DNA of 64,000 bases from Bacillota bacterium. Its GTDB lineage: Bacteria; Bacillota; Clostridia; Peptostreptococcales; Anaerovoracaceae. Made by a program: the position numbers and the translations under genes. This document shows positions 1-8,700 of this stretch, in pieces. The notes under the pieces are model-generated. The model had not been told where the DNA came from. It made no database searches and saw only the letters and a list, made by a program, of their open reading frames with translations. The DNA is taken from the NCBI GenBank assembly GCA_017459895.1, contig JAFUCA010000006.1, positions 248,001 through 312,000 of the forward strand. The letters are read 5' to 3'. Position 1 is the first letter of the stretch. Every line of letters starts with the position of its first letter.

Positions 1-127
1 AAGACGCTCATTTGAGGTCAGCAACCAGGGATAATACTGAACAGAAGCTCTGAAGAAGACGAAAACTACAGTAACATATATTGTGCGAAAAGGGATCATT
101 GCTCATTGCCGGCAAGGGGGAAGCAAC

Positions 128-700
128 ATGGAATATCAACTAAAAGAACCGTTCGCGAAGGAAGCGGTGAAAGCATTCCGCGCGGGGGACCAGGTGCGCA
201 TTACGGGGACCATTTATACGGCCCGGGATGCAGCCCACAAAAGAATCACAGAGATGATCGAACGCGGAGAGCAGCCGCCCTTTGAGATAAACAATTCCAT
301 TATATATTACGTCGGACCGACTCCCGCCAAGCCGGGCAATCCCATCGGATCCGCCGGTCCGACGACCAGCTACCGGATGGATGCCTACGCACCGAAGCTG
401 CTGGAGCTGGGACAGCTGATGATGATCGGCAAAGGGCAGCGATCCGAGGAAGTGGCGCAGGCAGCCCTTCGAAACGGCGCAGTTTATGCGGCCGCCATCG
501 GGGGCGCGGCGGCGGTGATGGCCCGGTGTGTGAAGTCGGCGGAGGTGATCGCCTTCCCGGACCTTGGCGCGGAGGCAGTCCGGCGCCTGTATGTGGAAGA
601 CCTGCCGGTGACCATCGTGCTGGATACTGCCGGAGGGAACCTGTATGAAGAGGGCCGGGCGGCGTATCTGGAGAGTATTGTTCAGGAGGAAGAACTATGA
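128..700 (+). CDS. Fe-S hydro-lyase, fumarate/tartrate dehydratase beta subunit
   Basis: A 190-residue protein of the class I fumarase / L-tartrate dehydratase C-terminal (beta) family, which completes a two-subunit 4Fe-4S hydro-lyase interconverting fumarate and malate or a similar hydroxyacid. The family hallmarks are visible: YVGP at 61-64, GPTTSYRMD at 77-85 and MIGKG at 99-103. Length fits a free-standing beta subunit. I chose the ATG at 128 because a purine-rich site (AAGGGGGAAG) precedes it and the homology begins there; an ATG at 83 in frame would add 15 unlikely residues. The alpha subunit should lie just upstream, outside the window. It overlaps the next gene by four bases. Fumarate versus tartrate specificity cannot be decided. 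Confidence 0.88.
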   Translation: MEYQLKEPFAKEAVKAFRAGDQVRITGTIYTARDAAHKRITEMIERGEQPPFEINNSIIYYVGPTPAKPGNPIGSAGPTTSYRMDAYAPKLLELGQLMMIGKGQRSEEVAQAALRNGAVYAAAIGGAAAVMARCVKSAEVIAFPDLGAEAVRRLYVEDLPVTIVLDTAGGNLYEEGRAAYLESIVQEEEL

Positions 701-1473
701 GCTACAGTGAATTTATCAAGGAAATGAAAATGGACGGCAGGCTGATCGCCATCACCAGAGTCCACAAAGAAGATGCAGAGCTGACGGACACCTTCGGATG
801 CATTTACCGCACCCTGCGAAAGGTGCTGGCGGGGGAGACCTTCACCTTCGCTCTGGACAACTGCAGCTGTTCCGGCTTCGATCACAACACCGGGCTGAGG
901 GATGATATGCCCAACACACCGGGGGGATTCGGAGTGTTCCTGTCCTATGGATCGGATCAGCAGTGGACGCCGCCGGGGGAGAAGTTCAAATGCGATCCCG
1001 AAACGGCGGAGGCTATGTGGGGATGCCTTCCGAAGGATGTGATGACGTCATCGGAGGAGGTGTTCGATGCCCTGCGGTTTGAGCCGTACCGGGAGGGGCT
1101 GCATCCCGACATCGTAGTCGCCTTCTGCAATCCCGACCAGCTGTCTGCGATGATCGTGCTCCACGGATACGATAAGCCGGAGTACGACCGGGTGATCGCG
1201 TCCACTGTTTCCGGCTGCGCCTCCATGGTGCGGATTCCATTGAATGAGCTGAAGAGCGATAAGCCCAGGGCGGTGATCACCGGGACTGATCTGGCCGCCC
1301 GCAAGTTCGTCCCCGAAGGGGAGCTGGCCTTTGCGGTCACCGGGCCGGAGTTCGATAAGATGCTGAGCGTCACGGAGGAGTGCTTCTTCCATTCACCGGT
1401 CTGGAAGCCGGTCCGTAACCGTTTGCGGGCGGAGGAGCATCTGGAGGATGCGAAGTTCACCCGGCTGGCTTAA
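697..1473 (+). CDS. DUF169 family protein
   Basis: A 258-residue protein that I recognise as a DUF169 member, a family of unknown function in anaerobes. Visible features are a Cys-rich stretch near residues 55-60 (DNCSCSG followed by GFDHNTGLRD) and a later CNPDQL motif. There is no signal peptide or membrane segment. Its start overlaps the stop of the Fe-S hydro-lyase gene (ATGA arrangement), so the two are co-translated. Right after its stop codon comes an exact copy of the scattered 11-bp word (1474-1484), then the first inverted-repeat array. The function is unknown; the Cys residues could bind metal or a cluster, which is inference. Confidence 0.8.
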   Translation: MSYSEFIKEMKMDGRLIAITRVHKEDAELTDTFGCIYRTLRKVLAGETFTFALDNCSCSGFDHNTGLRDDMPNTPGGFGVFLSYGSDQQWTPPGEKFKCDPETAEAMWGCLPKDVMTSSEEVFDALRFEPYREGLHPDIVVAFCNPDQLSAMIVLHGYDKPEYDRVIASTVSGCASMVRIPLNELKSDKPRAVITGTDLAARKFVPEGELAFAVTGPEFDKMLSVTEECFFHSPVWKPVRNRLRAEEHLEDAKFTRLA

Positions 1474-1491
1474 GCAAAGGCTGGAGTTGTG

Positions 1492-1741
1492 TTGCAGATT
1501 GATCGAGGGTTAGGGAAGAATCTGCAAATAACCGGCTGCAAGCCATTGATTTTAGAGACGGATAGAGCTGAAATTGCAGATTTGATATCCGTATATCCGA
1601 ATCTGCAACAAAGGAGCATGAATGATTGCAGATTTAACAGTAACGAATTCGAATCTGCAATTCAGCCATAAATTATCCCTGATCAGAGGCTTTACGGAGG
1701 TCGGGATTGCAGATTTGATGTATCTTAATTCAGATCTGCAA
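1492..1741. repeat. Inverted half-site array A (TTGCAGATT / AATCTGCAA)
   Basis: Eight 9-bp half-sites in alternating orientation fill this gap. TTGCAGATT starts at 1492, 1574, 1626 and 1707; AATCTGCAA starts at 1519, 1600 and 1652, with GATCTGCAA at 1733. Start-to-start steps are 27, 55, 26, 26, 26, 55 and 26 bp, so sites follow a period of about 26 bp with two steps doubled. The arrangement is symmetric about position 1617. The DNA between the half-sites is AT-rich and not repeated. Exact copies of the scattered 11-bp word flank it at 1474 and 1768. I see no gene in 1474-1862. Confidence 0.9.
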
Positions 1742-1786
1742 CAGAGCAATACCGGAAGAGCTCTGGGCCAGCCTTTGCATGGCCTC

Positions 1787-1815
1787 TTGTGAAAAGCCGC
1801 AGGCGGGTGTAGAAT
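1787..1815 (+). promoter_or_regulatory. Promoter of the mrp operon
   Basis: TTGTGA at 1787-1792, a 17-bp spacer and TAGAAT at 1810-1815 form a good vegetative promoter about 47 bp before the Mrp start codon. It lies just downstream of array A and of the 11-bp word at 1768. Confidence 0.6.
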
Positions 1816-1862
1816 GATGGGGCGGCGGGGCCGCAATATGCATAAAGGACGAGGTAAGAAAT

Positions 1863-2750
1863 ATGTTTGACAACTTAAAAAAACTTCAGGCGGACGGCGC
1901 GCAGGGCGGCGAACCGGTGACGGACCAGAACTGTACACATAACTGCAGCAGCTGTCCCAGCGCGGGGGGCTGCGGCAGCTTTGATCCGAAGAGCCTGCTG
2001 GCGGAGTCCAACGAATTCAGCAATGTCAAGAAGGTCATCGCGGTGGTCAGTGGCAAGGGCGGCGTCGGCAAATCCCTGGTGACATCCCTGATGACCATCA
2101 GCATGCAGCGGCGCGGCGCGGTCTGCGGCATCATGGACGCGGACGTGACCGGCCCGTCGATCCCGAAGGTGTTCGGCGTGAATGAGAAGGCCGAGGGCAG
2201 TGACGCAGGAATTTTCCCGCTGCTGACATCCACCGGCATCAAGACCATATCCGTCAACAACCTGCTGGAAAACGACAGCGATCCGGTGCTCTGGAGGGGA
2301 CCGATCATCGCGGGTCTGGTCAAGCAGTTCTGGACGGATGTGATGTGGGGCGAGACGGACTACCTGTTCGTCGATATGCCGCCGGGGACCGGAGATGTGG
2401 CGCTGACCGTATTCCAGTCCCTTCCGATCGATGGCATCATCGTGGTCACATCCCCGCAGGATCTGGTCAGCATGATTGTGGAGAAGGCGGTCAAGATGGC
2501 GGAGATGATGGACGTTCCGGTGCTGGGCCTGGTAGAAAACATGGCGTATCTGGAGTGCCCGCACTGCGGCGAGGAGATCCCGGTATTCGGACAGAGCCGG
2601 ACGGCGGAGGTTGCCGAAGCTCACGGACTGGAAGTGCTGGGCCGCATCCCCATCGACCCGAAGCTGGCAGCCGCCTGCGACCGGGGACTGATCGAAACAT
2701 TTGAAGGCGACTGGCTGGAAAAGGCCGTCGAGAAAGTGGAGGCATTATAA
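1863..2750 (+). CDS. mrp: Mrp/NBP35-type iron-sulfur carrier ATPase
   Basis: A 295-residue P-loop ATPase of the Mrp/ApbC/NBP35 family, which carries and transfers iron-sulfur clusters in the cytosol. The deviant Walker A GKGGVGKS is at about 64-71, followed by the DADVTGPS and DMPPGTGD motifs of the family. Four Cys residues precede it (24, 28, 31, 37), as in NBP35-like members, and the CPHC pair at 232-235 is the bridging cluster site. The start has a GACGAGGTAAG site upstream. The stop codon overlaps the start of the flavin reductase by one base. The pairing with a flavoprotein and a Cys-rich protein suggests a redox or cluster-maturation operon. Confidence 0.92.
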   Translation: MFDNLKKLQADGAQGGEPVTDQNCTHNCSSCPSAGGCGSFDPKSLLAESNEFSNVKKVIAVVSGKGGVGKSLVTSLMTISMQRRGAVCGIMDADVTGPSIPKVFGVNEKAEGSDAGIFPLLTSTGIKTISVNNLLENDSDPVLWRGPIIAGLVKQFWTDVMWGETDYLFVDMPPGTGDVALTVFQSLPIDGIIVVTSPQDLVSMIVEKAVKMAEMMDVPVLGLVENMAYLECPHCGEEIPVFGQSRTAEVAEAHGLEVLGRIPIDPKLAAACDRGLIETFEGDWLEKAVEKVEAL

Positions 2751-3310
2751 TGAGAAAGAATTTCGGATCCGATTCCTACCTGTACCCGATGCCGGTGCTG
2801 ATCATCGCAGCTTACGGCGAAAACGACGTGCCCAGCGTCATGAACGCGGCCTGGGGCGGCATCTGCGGCAATGGCAAGATCATGATGTGCGTTTCTCCGG
2901 GGCACCGGACGGTGCTGGACCTGCGGGCGCGCAGAGCTTTCACGGTCAGTGTCGGTGATGTGAAGAATGAAGTGGCCTGCGACTACGTCGGCATCGTTTC
3001 CGGCAATGACGTTCCGGACAAGTTCGCAAAGGCTGGCTTTACACCGGTTAAATCCGAGTTTGTGGACGCGCCGCTGATCGCGGAGCTTCCCATGGCGCTG
3101 GACTGCAAGGTCGAGAGCTACGATGAGGACAGCCACATCCTGATCGGTGAGATCGTCAATGTGAACGCGGACGAATCCGTGCTGAACGAGGAAGGCGCGA
3201 TCGACCCGGCGAAGGTGCAGCCCATCACCTATGACCCGGTGGGCCATACCTATATCGCCCTGGGGGAAGTTGTCGGCCAGGCATTCGCGGACGGAACGAA
3301 GATCGGATGA
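2750..3310 (+). CDS. Flavin reductase-like, FMN-binding split-barrel protein
   Basis: A 186-residue protein of the flavin reductase family (FMN-binding split barrel), predicted to bind FMN noncovalently and act in electron transfer in the cytosol. The N-terminal pattern YPMPVLIIAAYGENDVPSVMNAAWGG is typical of clostridial members, and the rest matches the barrel with a LRARRAFTVSV segment. It directly abuts mrp. An exact GCAAAGGCTGG copy lies inside at 3026 and is read as the peptide FAKAG. The physiological partner is not evident; the small Cys-rich protein downstream is a candidate. Confidence 0.88.
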   Translation: MRKNFGSDSYLYPMPVLIIAAYGENDVPSVMNAAWGGICGNGKIMMCVSPGHRTVLDLRARRAFTVSVGDVKNEVACDYVGIVSGNDVPDKFAKAGFTPVKSEFVDAPLIAELPMALDCKVESYDEDSHILIGEIVNVNADESVLNEEGAIDPAKVQPITYDPVGHTYIALGEVVGQAFADGTKIG

Positions 3311-3323
3311 TCGGAGACAGAAC

Positions 3324-3581
3324 ATGAGCGAGAATTATAAGTTTTTTCAGCACAGATCCTGTGAGTTCTTTCCCTGCCACAAGGTGAGCAGCGAGGACAA
3401 ATTTAACTGCCTGTTCTGCTACTGCCCTCTGTACGCTTTGGGGGATCAGTGCGGCGGCAATTTCAATTATACCGAAAACGGGGTCAAGGACTGCTCAAAC
3501 TGCGCCCTGCCCCACAGCCCCGGCGGCTACGATTACATCATGGGCAAGTTCGGAGAGATCATGGAGATCGCGAAACGGTGA
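3324..3581 (+). CDS. Small cysteine-rich protein
   Basis: An 85-residue protein with eight Cys residues. They include CEFFPCHK near the N terminus, CLFCYCPLYALGDQCGG in the middle and CSNCALPH later. It matches the cysteine-rich small-domain family found beside redox and metal genes in anaerobes. Function is not established; the Cys spacing suggests metal or cluster binding. I chose the ATG at 3324, 14 bp after the flavin reductase stop, preceded by CGGAGA. There is no signal peptide. It ends 23 bp before the broken surface-protein gene. Confidence 0.82.
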   Translation: MSENYKFFQHRSCEFFPCHKVSSEDKFNCLFCYCPLYALGDQCGGNFNYTENGVKDCSNCALPHSPGGYDYIMGKFGEIMEIAKR

Positions 3582-3604
3582 CACCGGAGGCAGGAGGGAA
3601 GCCT

Positions 3605-4356
3605 ATGAAGAAATACAGACTGATGCTGGCCGCTGTGCTGACCAGCCTTTGCATGGTGATGGTCTGGGGAGCGGATCCGGTGCAGGCGGCACAGACCTTC
3701 TCCGCTTACGATTTCAACGCGGACACCGGAGTGCTGACGGTCCATTCGTCGGTTCCGGACGAAGCCGTGTGGGACCTGGACGACAACTCGGTAAAAGAGA
3801 TCATCTTCGAAGACGGAGTCAAAACCATCGGCAAGGATGCCTGCGGAAGCAGCGTCTTCGGTAAGCTCGCGAAGATGACATTCGCGCCTTCGGTGAGGGA
3901 GATCGGGGATCGCGCCTTCACGACCTACGGCAATCCGCCGAAGCAAGAGATCGTGTTCAGTGAAGGTCTGGAGAAGATCGGGGAATATGCGTTTTCGGCG
4001 GCACGGTGACATTCAAGGCTGCCGGTAAGGTCACCATCACTGCAGTATTCGAAAGCGGTGTGCGCATCAGTCAGGACTTTACCGTTAAGGGCGCAGCGAA
4101 GAAGGTGGCAGTTAAATCCGTGAAGCTTTCGAAGAAAAAGCTGACCATGAAGAAGGGAAAGAAGAAGACCCTGAAGGCGACGGTCAGCCCGTCGAATGCT
4201 GCGAATAAGGCGGTCACCTGGAAGTCCAGCAACAAGAAGGTGGCGACGGTCACCTCGAAGGGTGTCGTCAAGGCGAAGAAAAAGGGCAAGGCGACCATCA
4301 CGGTGACAACAAAGGATGGCAAGAAAAAAGCAACCTGCAAGATCACGGTGAAGTGA
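3605..4356 (+). pseudogene. Broken LRR / Ig-like secreted surface protein
   Basis: The first part (3605-4009, 134 codons) encodes a signal peptide ending near VQAA and a BspA-like leucine-rich-repeat start (VKEIIFEDGVKTIGKDAC and similar). It hits a stop at 4007-4009. The second part (about 3991-4356) is read in another frame and encodes a Lys-rich bacterial Ig-like (Big_2) domain, with PSNAANKAVTWKSSNKKVATV as its hallmark, then a stop. A secreted LRR-Big_2 protein normally runs through in one frame and is longer. The simplest reading is an out-of-frame internal deletion joining the two ends near 3995-4005. A signal-peptide copy of the 11-bp word is at 3642. Translation of the second part from GTG at 4006 is possible but would lack a signal peptide. 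Confidence 0.75.
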
Positions 4357-4383
4357 AGCGGCTGCAATCAAATGAAAGTATTC

Positions 4384-4416
4384 AGGCAGGAGAGGAAAAC
4401 TCTCCTGTCTTTTTTA
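4384..4416 (+). terminator. Rho-independent terminator after the surface-protein remnant
   Basis: AGGCAGGAGAG at 4384-4394 pairs with CTCTCCTGTCT at 4400-4410 across a 5-base loop (one G-T pair), followed by a run of T to 4415. It ends the plus-strand group 1863-4356 and touches the end of the convergent minus-strand exporter gene. Confidence 0.85.
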
Positions 4417-4875
4417 GAACTTATCCTTCAGCGTGACGGTCTTGCGCACCAGGGCATAGACGATCCGGATGGCGGCGCCGATGGTCAGAAGGCCCAGGGC
4501 GATGGCGCCGGCCATCAGCAGCGTCTGCATGCCCACCTCGGCTCCGGCGGTGAAGTCATCCCGCAGAAGGGCCGCCATGGTGTTGAAAATGGCGGCGCCC
4601 GGCACCAGGCACAGGATTCCGGGGATGATGAAGATCGTGGCCGCGTCCTTCAGGAAATGGGCGGCGAAATTGCTCAGAAGGCCCACCATGCAGGCGCCGA
4701 AGAAGCAGCCCATCGAAGGAGAAGCATAGTAGGTCATCGAGATCTCGTAGGTCACCCAGCCCATCGCGCCGATGATAACGCAGGCGGGCATATGCCGGAT
4801 CGGGACCCGGAAGATGATCGAGAATCCCGCGGTGGCGAACAGCGCCAGAACGAATTGACACAGCAGAAACATCAT
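4414..4875 (-). CDS. ThrE-type exporter, small membrane subunit (DUF3815)
   Basis: A 153-residue integral membrane protein with about four to five hydrophobic segments. It contains the PGILCLVPGAAIFNTM loop typical of the ThrE_2/DUF3815 half of split threonine/serine exporters. In Bacillota the exporter is commonly made from two genes, and this is the smaller one. Its start overlaps the stop of the larger subunit gene by four bases. The substrate is inferred from the family (threonine or serine); some members instead move dicarboxylates. Confidence 0.85.
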   Translation of the reverse strand: MMFLLCQFVLALFATAGFSIIFRVPIRHMPACVIIGAMGWVTYEISMTYYASPSMGCFFGACMVGLLSNFAAHFLKDAATIFIIPGILCLVPGAAIFNTMAALLRDDFTAGAEVGMQTLLMAGAIALGLLTIGAAIRIVYALVRKTVTLKDKF

Positions 4876-5657
4876 AACGTTATCCCTCCGATCAGCGACC
4901 AGAGTTTCAGGACCAGACCGGCGCCGGCTGCCAGGGAAACGGCCGTCAGCACCGCCTCCACCATGCGGGTCAGACCGGCCAGCATGTCACCGGACAGAAA
5001 ATCCCGGATGGAGTTGGTGATGGCAACCCCCGGGACGAACAGCATGATCGTTCCGCTGATGATCGGCCCGTAGCTGGCCCCCTTCAGAGAGGCGGCGATG
5101 ACCAGCGCGATGAACGCCGCCAGCGCGCAGCAGCACATCCCCCGGATAAAAAAGTTGATTTCATATTTCTCCAGGAACCGGGACAGCGTATAGCAGATCG
5201 TTCCGGTGATAAACGCACAGCAGAAATCAATGGCATTTCCCCCGAACATCACCGCGAAACAGGCCGCGACAACGGAAGCCGCGGTAACGCGGACCATGAA
5301 GTGATAGCGCTTTTCCCGCTCGATCTCGTCCAGCCTTTGCATGCCGGCCTCAAGAGACAGATCGGTAGCTGTGAACTCCCGGGAGAACTGATTGACCAGC
5401 GAGATCTTGTGCAGATCCGTCTCCCCGCTGCGGATGCGGCGGATGTAGGTCGAGACGCTGTCCGTTGACAGGTCGTTATCCAGAGTCACGAAAATACCCG
5501 TCGGCATCGCGAAAACCTCGACGTTATCGACGCCGCAGGCCTTGCAGATGCGGACGATGGTATCCTCGACCCGGTAAATCTCCGCGCCGCTTTTCATCAT
5601 GATCTCCCCCGCGCGCACCGCCAGGTGGAGAATGTCTTTTTTTCGTGCTGTATCCAT
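4872..5657 (-). CDS. ThrE-type exporter, large subunit (DUF1212)
   Basis: A 261-residue protein. A soluble N-terminal part of about 115 residues (motif GAEIYRVEDTIVRICKACG) is followed by about five membrane helices with a PGVAITNSIRDFLSGD loop. This is the DUF1212/ThrE N-terminal half of a threonine/serine exporter. The start is supported by an AAAGG site and a strong promoter upstream. It is co-transcribed with the small subunit gene. A copy of the 11-bp word at 5330 is read here as MQRLD. Substrate assignment rests on family knowledge only. Confidence 0.87.
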   Translation of the reverse strand: MDTARKKDILHLAVRAGEIMMKSGAEIYRVEDTIVRICKACGVDNVEVFAMPTGIFVTLDNDLSTDSVSTYIRRIRSGETDLHKISLVNQFSREFTATDLSLEAGMQRLDEIEREKRYHFMVRVTAASVVAACFAVMFGGNAIDFCCAFITGTICYTLSRFLEKYEINFFIRGMCCCALAAFIALVIAASLKGASYGPIISGTIMLFVPGVAITNSIRDFLSGDMLAGLTRMVEAVLTAVSLAAGAGLVLKLWSLIGGITL

Positions 5658-5689
5658 TCAGAAACCTTTCCGATTATTGTTTCTAACAT

Positions 5690-5718
5690 AATATATGGCC
5701 TGCCCGGGGCAATGTCAA
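5690..5718 (-). promoter_or_regulatory. Promoter of the ThrE-type exporter operon
   Basis: On the minus strand, TTGACA (5718-5713), a 17-bp spacer and TATATT (5695-5690) make a near-consensus promoter about 33 bp before the exporter start codon. It lies back to back with the pilus operon. Confidence 0.75.
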
Positions 5719-5754
5719 CAGAGAAAATGAGCCGCAGCACACTTTTGTATGACA

Positions 5755-5760
5755 TATAAT
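5755..5760 (+). promoter_or_regulatory. Candidate -10 box of the pilus operon
   Basis: A perfect TATAAT lies 24 bp before the first adhesin start codon. No convincing -35 box is seen 16-18 bp upstream (GC-rich CCGCAG region), so this promoter probably depends on an activator or another sigma factor. The assignment is tentative. Confidence 0.45.
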
Positions 5761-5784
5761 TACAGAAAAGGAAAGGAGATACAT

Positions 5785-8700
5785 ATGGGAGCGGAGAGAA
5801 AGATCAGATGGTGCAAAGGCTGGAGATCCCTGGCGGTGATATGTCTGGCGGTCATCCTGCTGGCGGGGGCAGCCGCGGAGAATGTGCAGGCGGCGACCTA
5901 TTCCTTCAAGTCGACGACGATCTACGCGGACGGAACCAGGACAGCGAAGTTCACCTGCAACGGAATGACCGGACTTTGCTGCAAGGCGGGAGCCTACAGC
6001 ACCTACAGCGGGACGGCCAGTCTGAGCCGGCTCAAAAACACGTCGAATGCTGCGTACTGTGCCTATTACTACGGATACTGCAAAGGCTGGACCAGCGGAT
6101 CGAATGCGCACAAGCTGGCCAGACTGCTGTCTTACTGCATGGGGAACGGAACCGGCGGAGACTATAAGGCATCGACCATGAAGTCCCTGCTGAAGACGGC
6201 GAAGAAACAGAGCGTGCCGTCGGGATTTGAGTGCTGGCTCTGCAAGCCGAAGGGCAGCAGCAAGCAGGACTTCATCGTGTGGAAATACCCCCGAGGGAAG
6301 CTGAAGGTGGTCAAGAAATCCGCCGACACCTCGATTTCGGGCAAGGGAACCTACACGCTGGCGGGAATCACGATCCGGGTCTACAGCGATGCCGCCTGCA
6401 AGACCTGTGTGAAGACGCTGACCACGAAGAAGGACGGAACGACCGGCGGGGCATTCAGCCTTCCGGTGGGGACCTATTACGTGAAGGAGACAAAAGTCCC
6501 CGAGTCCACCGGTTTCCTGCTGAATAGCAAGGTGCAGAAGGTGAGCGTTTCCTCCGGCAAGACCGCCTCCGTTACGGTGACGAACAAGCCGGACACCGGG
6601 AAGCTGACGGTGCGAAAGCATACCGCCGGGGAGGGCGGATCGGTTCAGGGGTTCCGTTTTCGCCTGATCGGAATGACCTCCGGGAAACAGTATACCCTGA
6701 CCACCGGGGCGGACGGAACGGCAGCCATCGCCGGTCTGCCCTTCGGCAGATACCGCCTGGCTGAGGAACTGACCGCTGAGCAGCAGAAGTATTACACCGA
6801 CCGGACGGGACCGCAGACGATCACCATCGCCAAGGGCAGCAAGACGCAGAACATCACGGTTCAGCGTGAGAACAGCTACGAAGCGGAGCAGCGTCTGAAG
6901 ATCCTGAAGCGGACGGAAGACGGAGGAGACGTCAGCGGATTCTCGTTTCTGGTCAGCTGGCTTCTGGACAACAGCGAGAAGATATCAGCGGAGGACATCG
7001 TGATCGGGGCGGACCCGCAGGTGGAGCTGGGAGAGCAGCAGACCCTGGGACTGTGGCAGCTGGAGGACGCGGAGGTGATCGATCGGATCAACGAAGCCGC
7101 CGCAGCGGGAGAGACCGGCGTATTTGAGGTCGTCCTGAAGAATACCGTGACGACGCGGCCGGGCGAAACGGAAGAACCGGCCCAGAGCGAAGAACCCGCC
7201 CAGGGAGAAGAACCGGCTCAGCGCGAAGAGCCGGAAGGCCCGGAAGAAGGCGCCGGGCCGGAGGCCGGAAGCTCCGAAGCATTTCCCGGAACGGTCGTTG
7301 CCGCCGGTACCGGAGATGAGGAAACCATCAGCCGGCCGATTCGCTGCAGTGTTGCGGTGGAGCTGACGGCCGCGGGCAGCGCTGCGAAGGAGGAAGCCGG
7401 AGGAGACCGCCTGCCCAGCCGTGTGCAGCAGGTGAGCAGCCAGGAGGGAGATTCTTCGGTGCGCTTTTGGAATCTGCGCTTCGCAGGTGCGGCGGACCGG
7501 GGAGAGGAGACGGTCCAGACCGACGAGAGCGGGCAATATGTCATGAATCACGTGGCCCCGGGGGAATATACCGTGGCGGAGCAGATGAGCGACCGGCAGA
7601 AACAGCGGTATCGCCAGCCCCAGGTACAGAAAAAAACCGTCCCGGCAGGAGGGGATGAGATGATCGTGTTTTCGTTTATCAACGAGCCGATCCTGATCCC
7701 GGTCCGGCTGCAGAAGGAATCCGCCGACGGGCAGATCGAGAATATTGAATTCACACTGACCGGAACGCCGGACTACCTGCAGGAGCCGATGGAGGAGCGG
7801 ATCGTTCCTACGGATGAGAACGGGATCGCGGATTTCGGGTCGCTGTACCCGGGAACCTATCACATTGCCGAAAGCGGTTTCGATGGGACCGGATACAGCA
7901 ATGCCTATCCGGAGGAGGAAGGAGATGTTCCGGGATTCAGTTTCACGATTACCGGAGAGGAGCTGACGCCGGAGGAGATCGAGAGCGGCGAGAGCCTGTG
8001 GCTGGGAGGAGATCCCGGCAAAGGCACGGTCTCGAGGGAGAAGATCCCGTTTCGGAACATCCCCTATGTGGATCTGCTGCTGACCAAGGTAGATGGCATC
8101 ACCGGATCGTTCCTTCCGGGGGCGGAATTCCTTCTGGAGGACAGCGCGGGAGCTCTCGCCGCGCGGTTTCGCATCGATGAAGGAGAGAATGGAGAGCCGG
8201 AGGTGATTATGCAGGAGACGGACGGCATTGTGACGGGAGAATACTCCGGAGAAACGGCCGAAGAAGAGGGGGCATCGCCGGTGATCATCGGCGGAGCCGC
8301 CGCGGCGGAGGATCCGGAGGAGGATAAGAAACAGCCCGCCTATGCCTGCGCGCGGCTGCGGGGATTAAAGGAAGGGGAGATCTATACGCTGACGGAAACA
8401 AAGGCACCGGAAGGATTCACCCCGCTGACGGAGCCCTGCCGGTTCGCTGTTGCGCTGACGGAGAGCGGGGAGACCGAGCTTCGCACCTGTGACGAATACG
8501 GTGAGCGCATCGCCGGAGATGAAGCGGGAGGAATGCTGGTGATCGTCAATGACGGTCCGTCGATCGGAACCGTCTGTCTCGATGACGCGACGGGGGAGCA
8601 CACGGCGAAGGCTTCCGGGCAGGTGCAGCTGACGGATACCTGTACCGTGACCAACCTGACGGAAGGAGAAACCTATACGCTGATCGCGCATCTGATGGAC

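Noticed and set aside
1-127. End of an upstream alpha subunit gene
   Set aside because: Stops occur in all plus frames within 55 bp and too little remains to recognise a product.
1492-1741. CRISPR array
   Set aside because: Repeats are only 9 bp, alternate in orientation and have 17-bp or longer irregular spacers; no cas genes are present.
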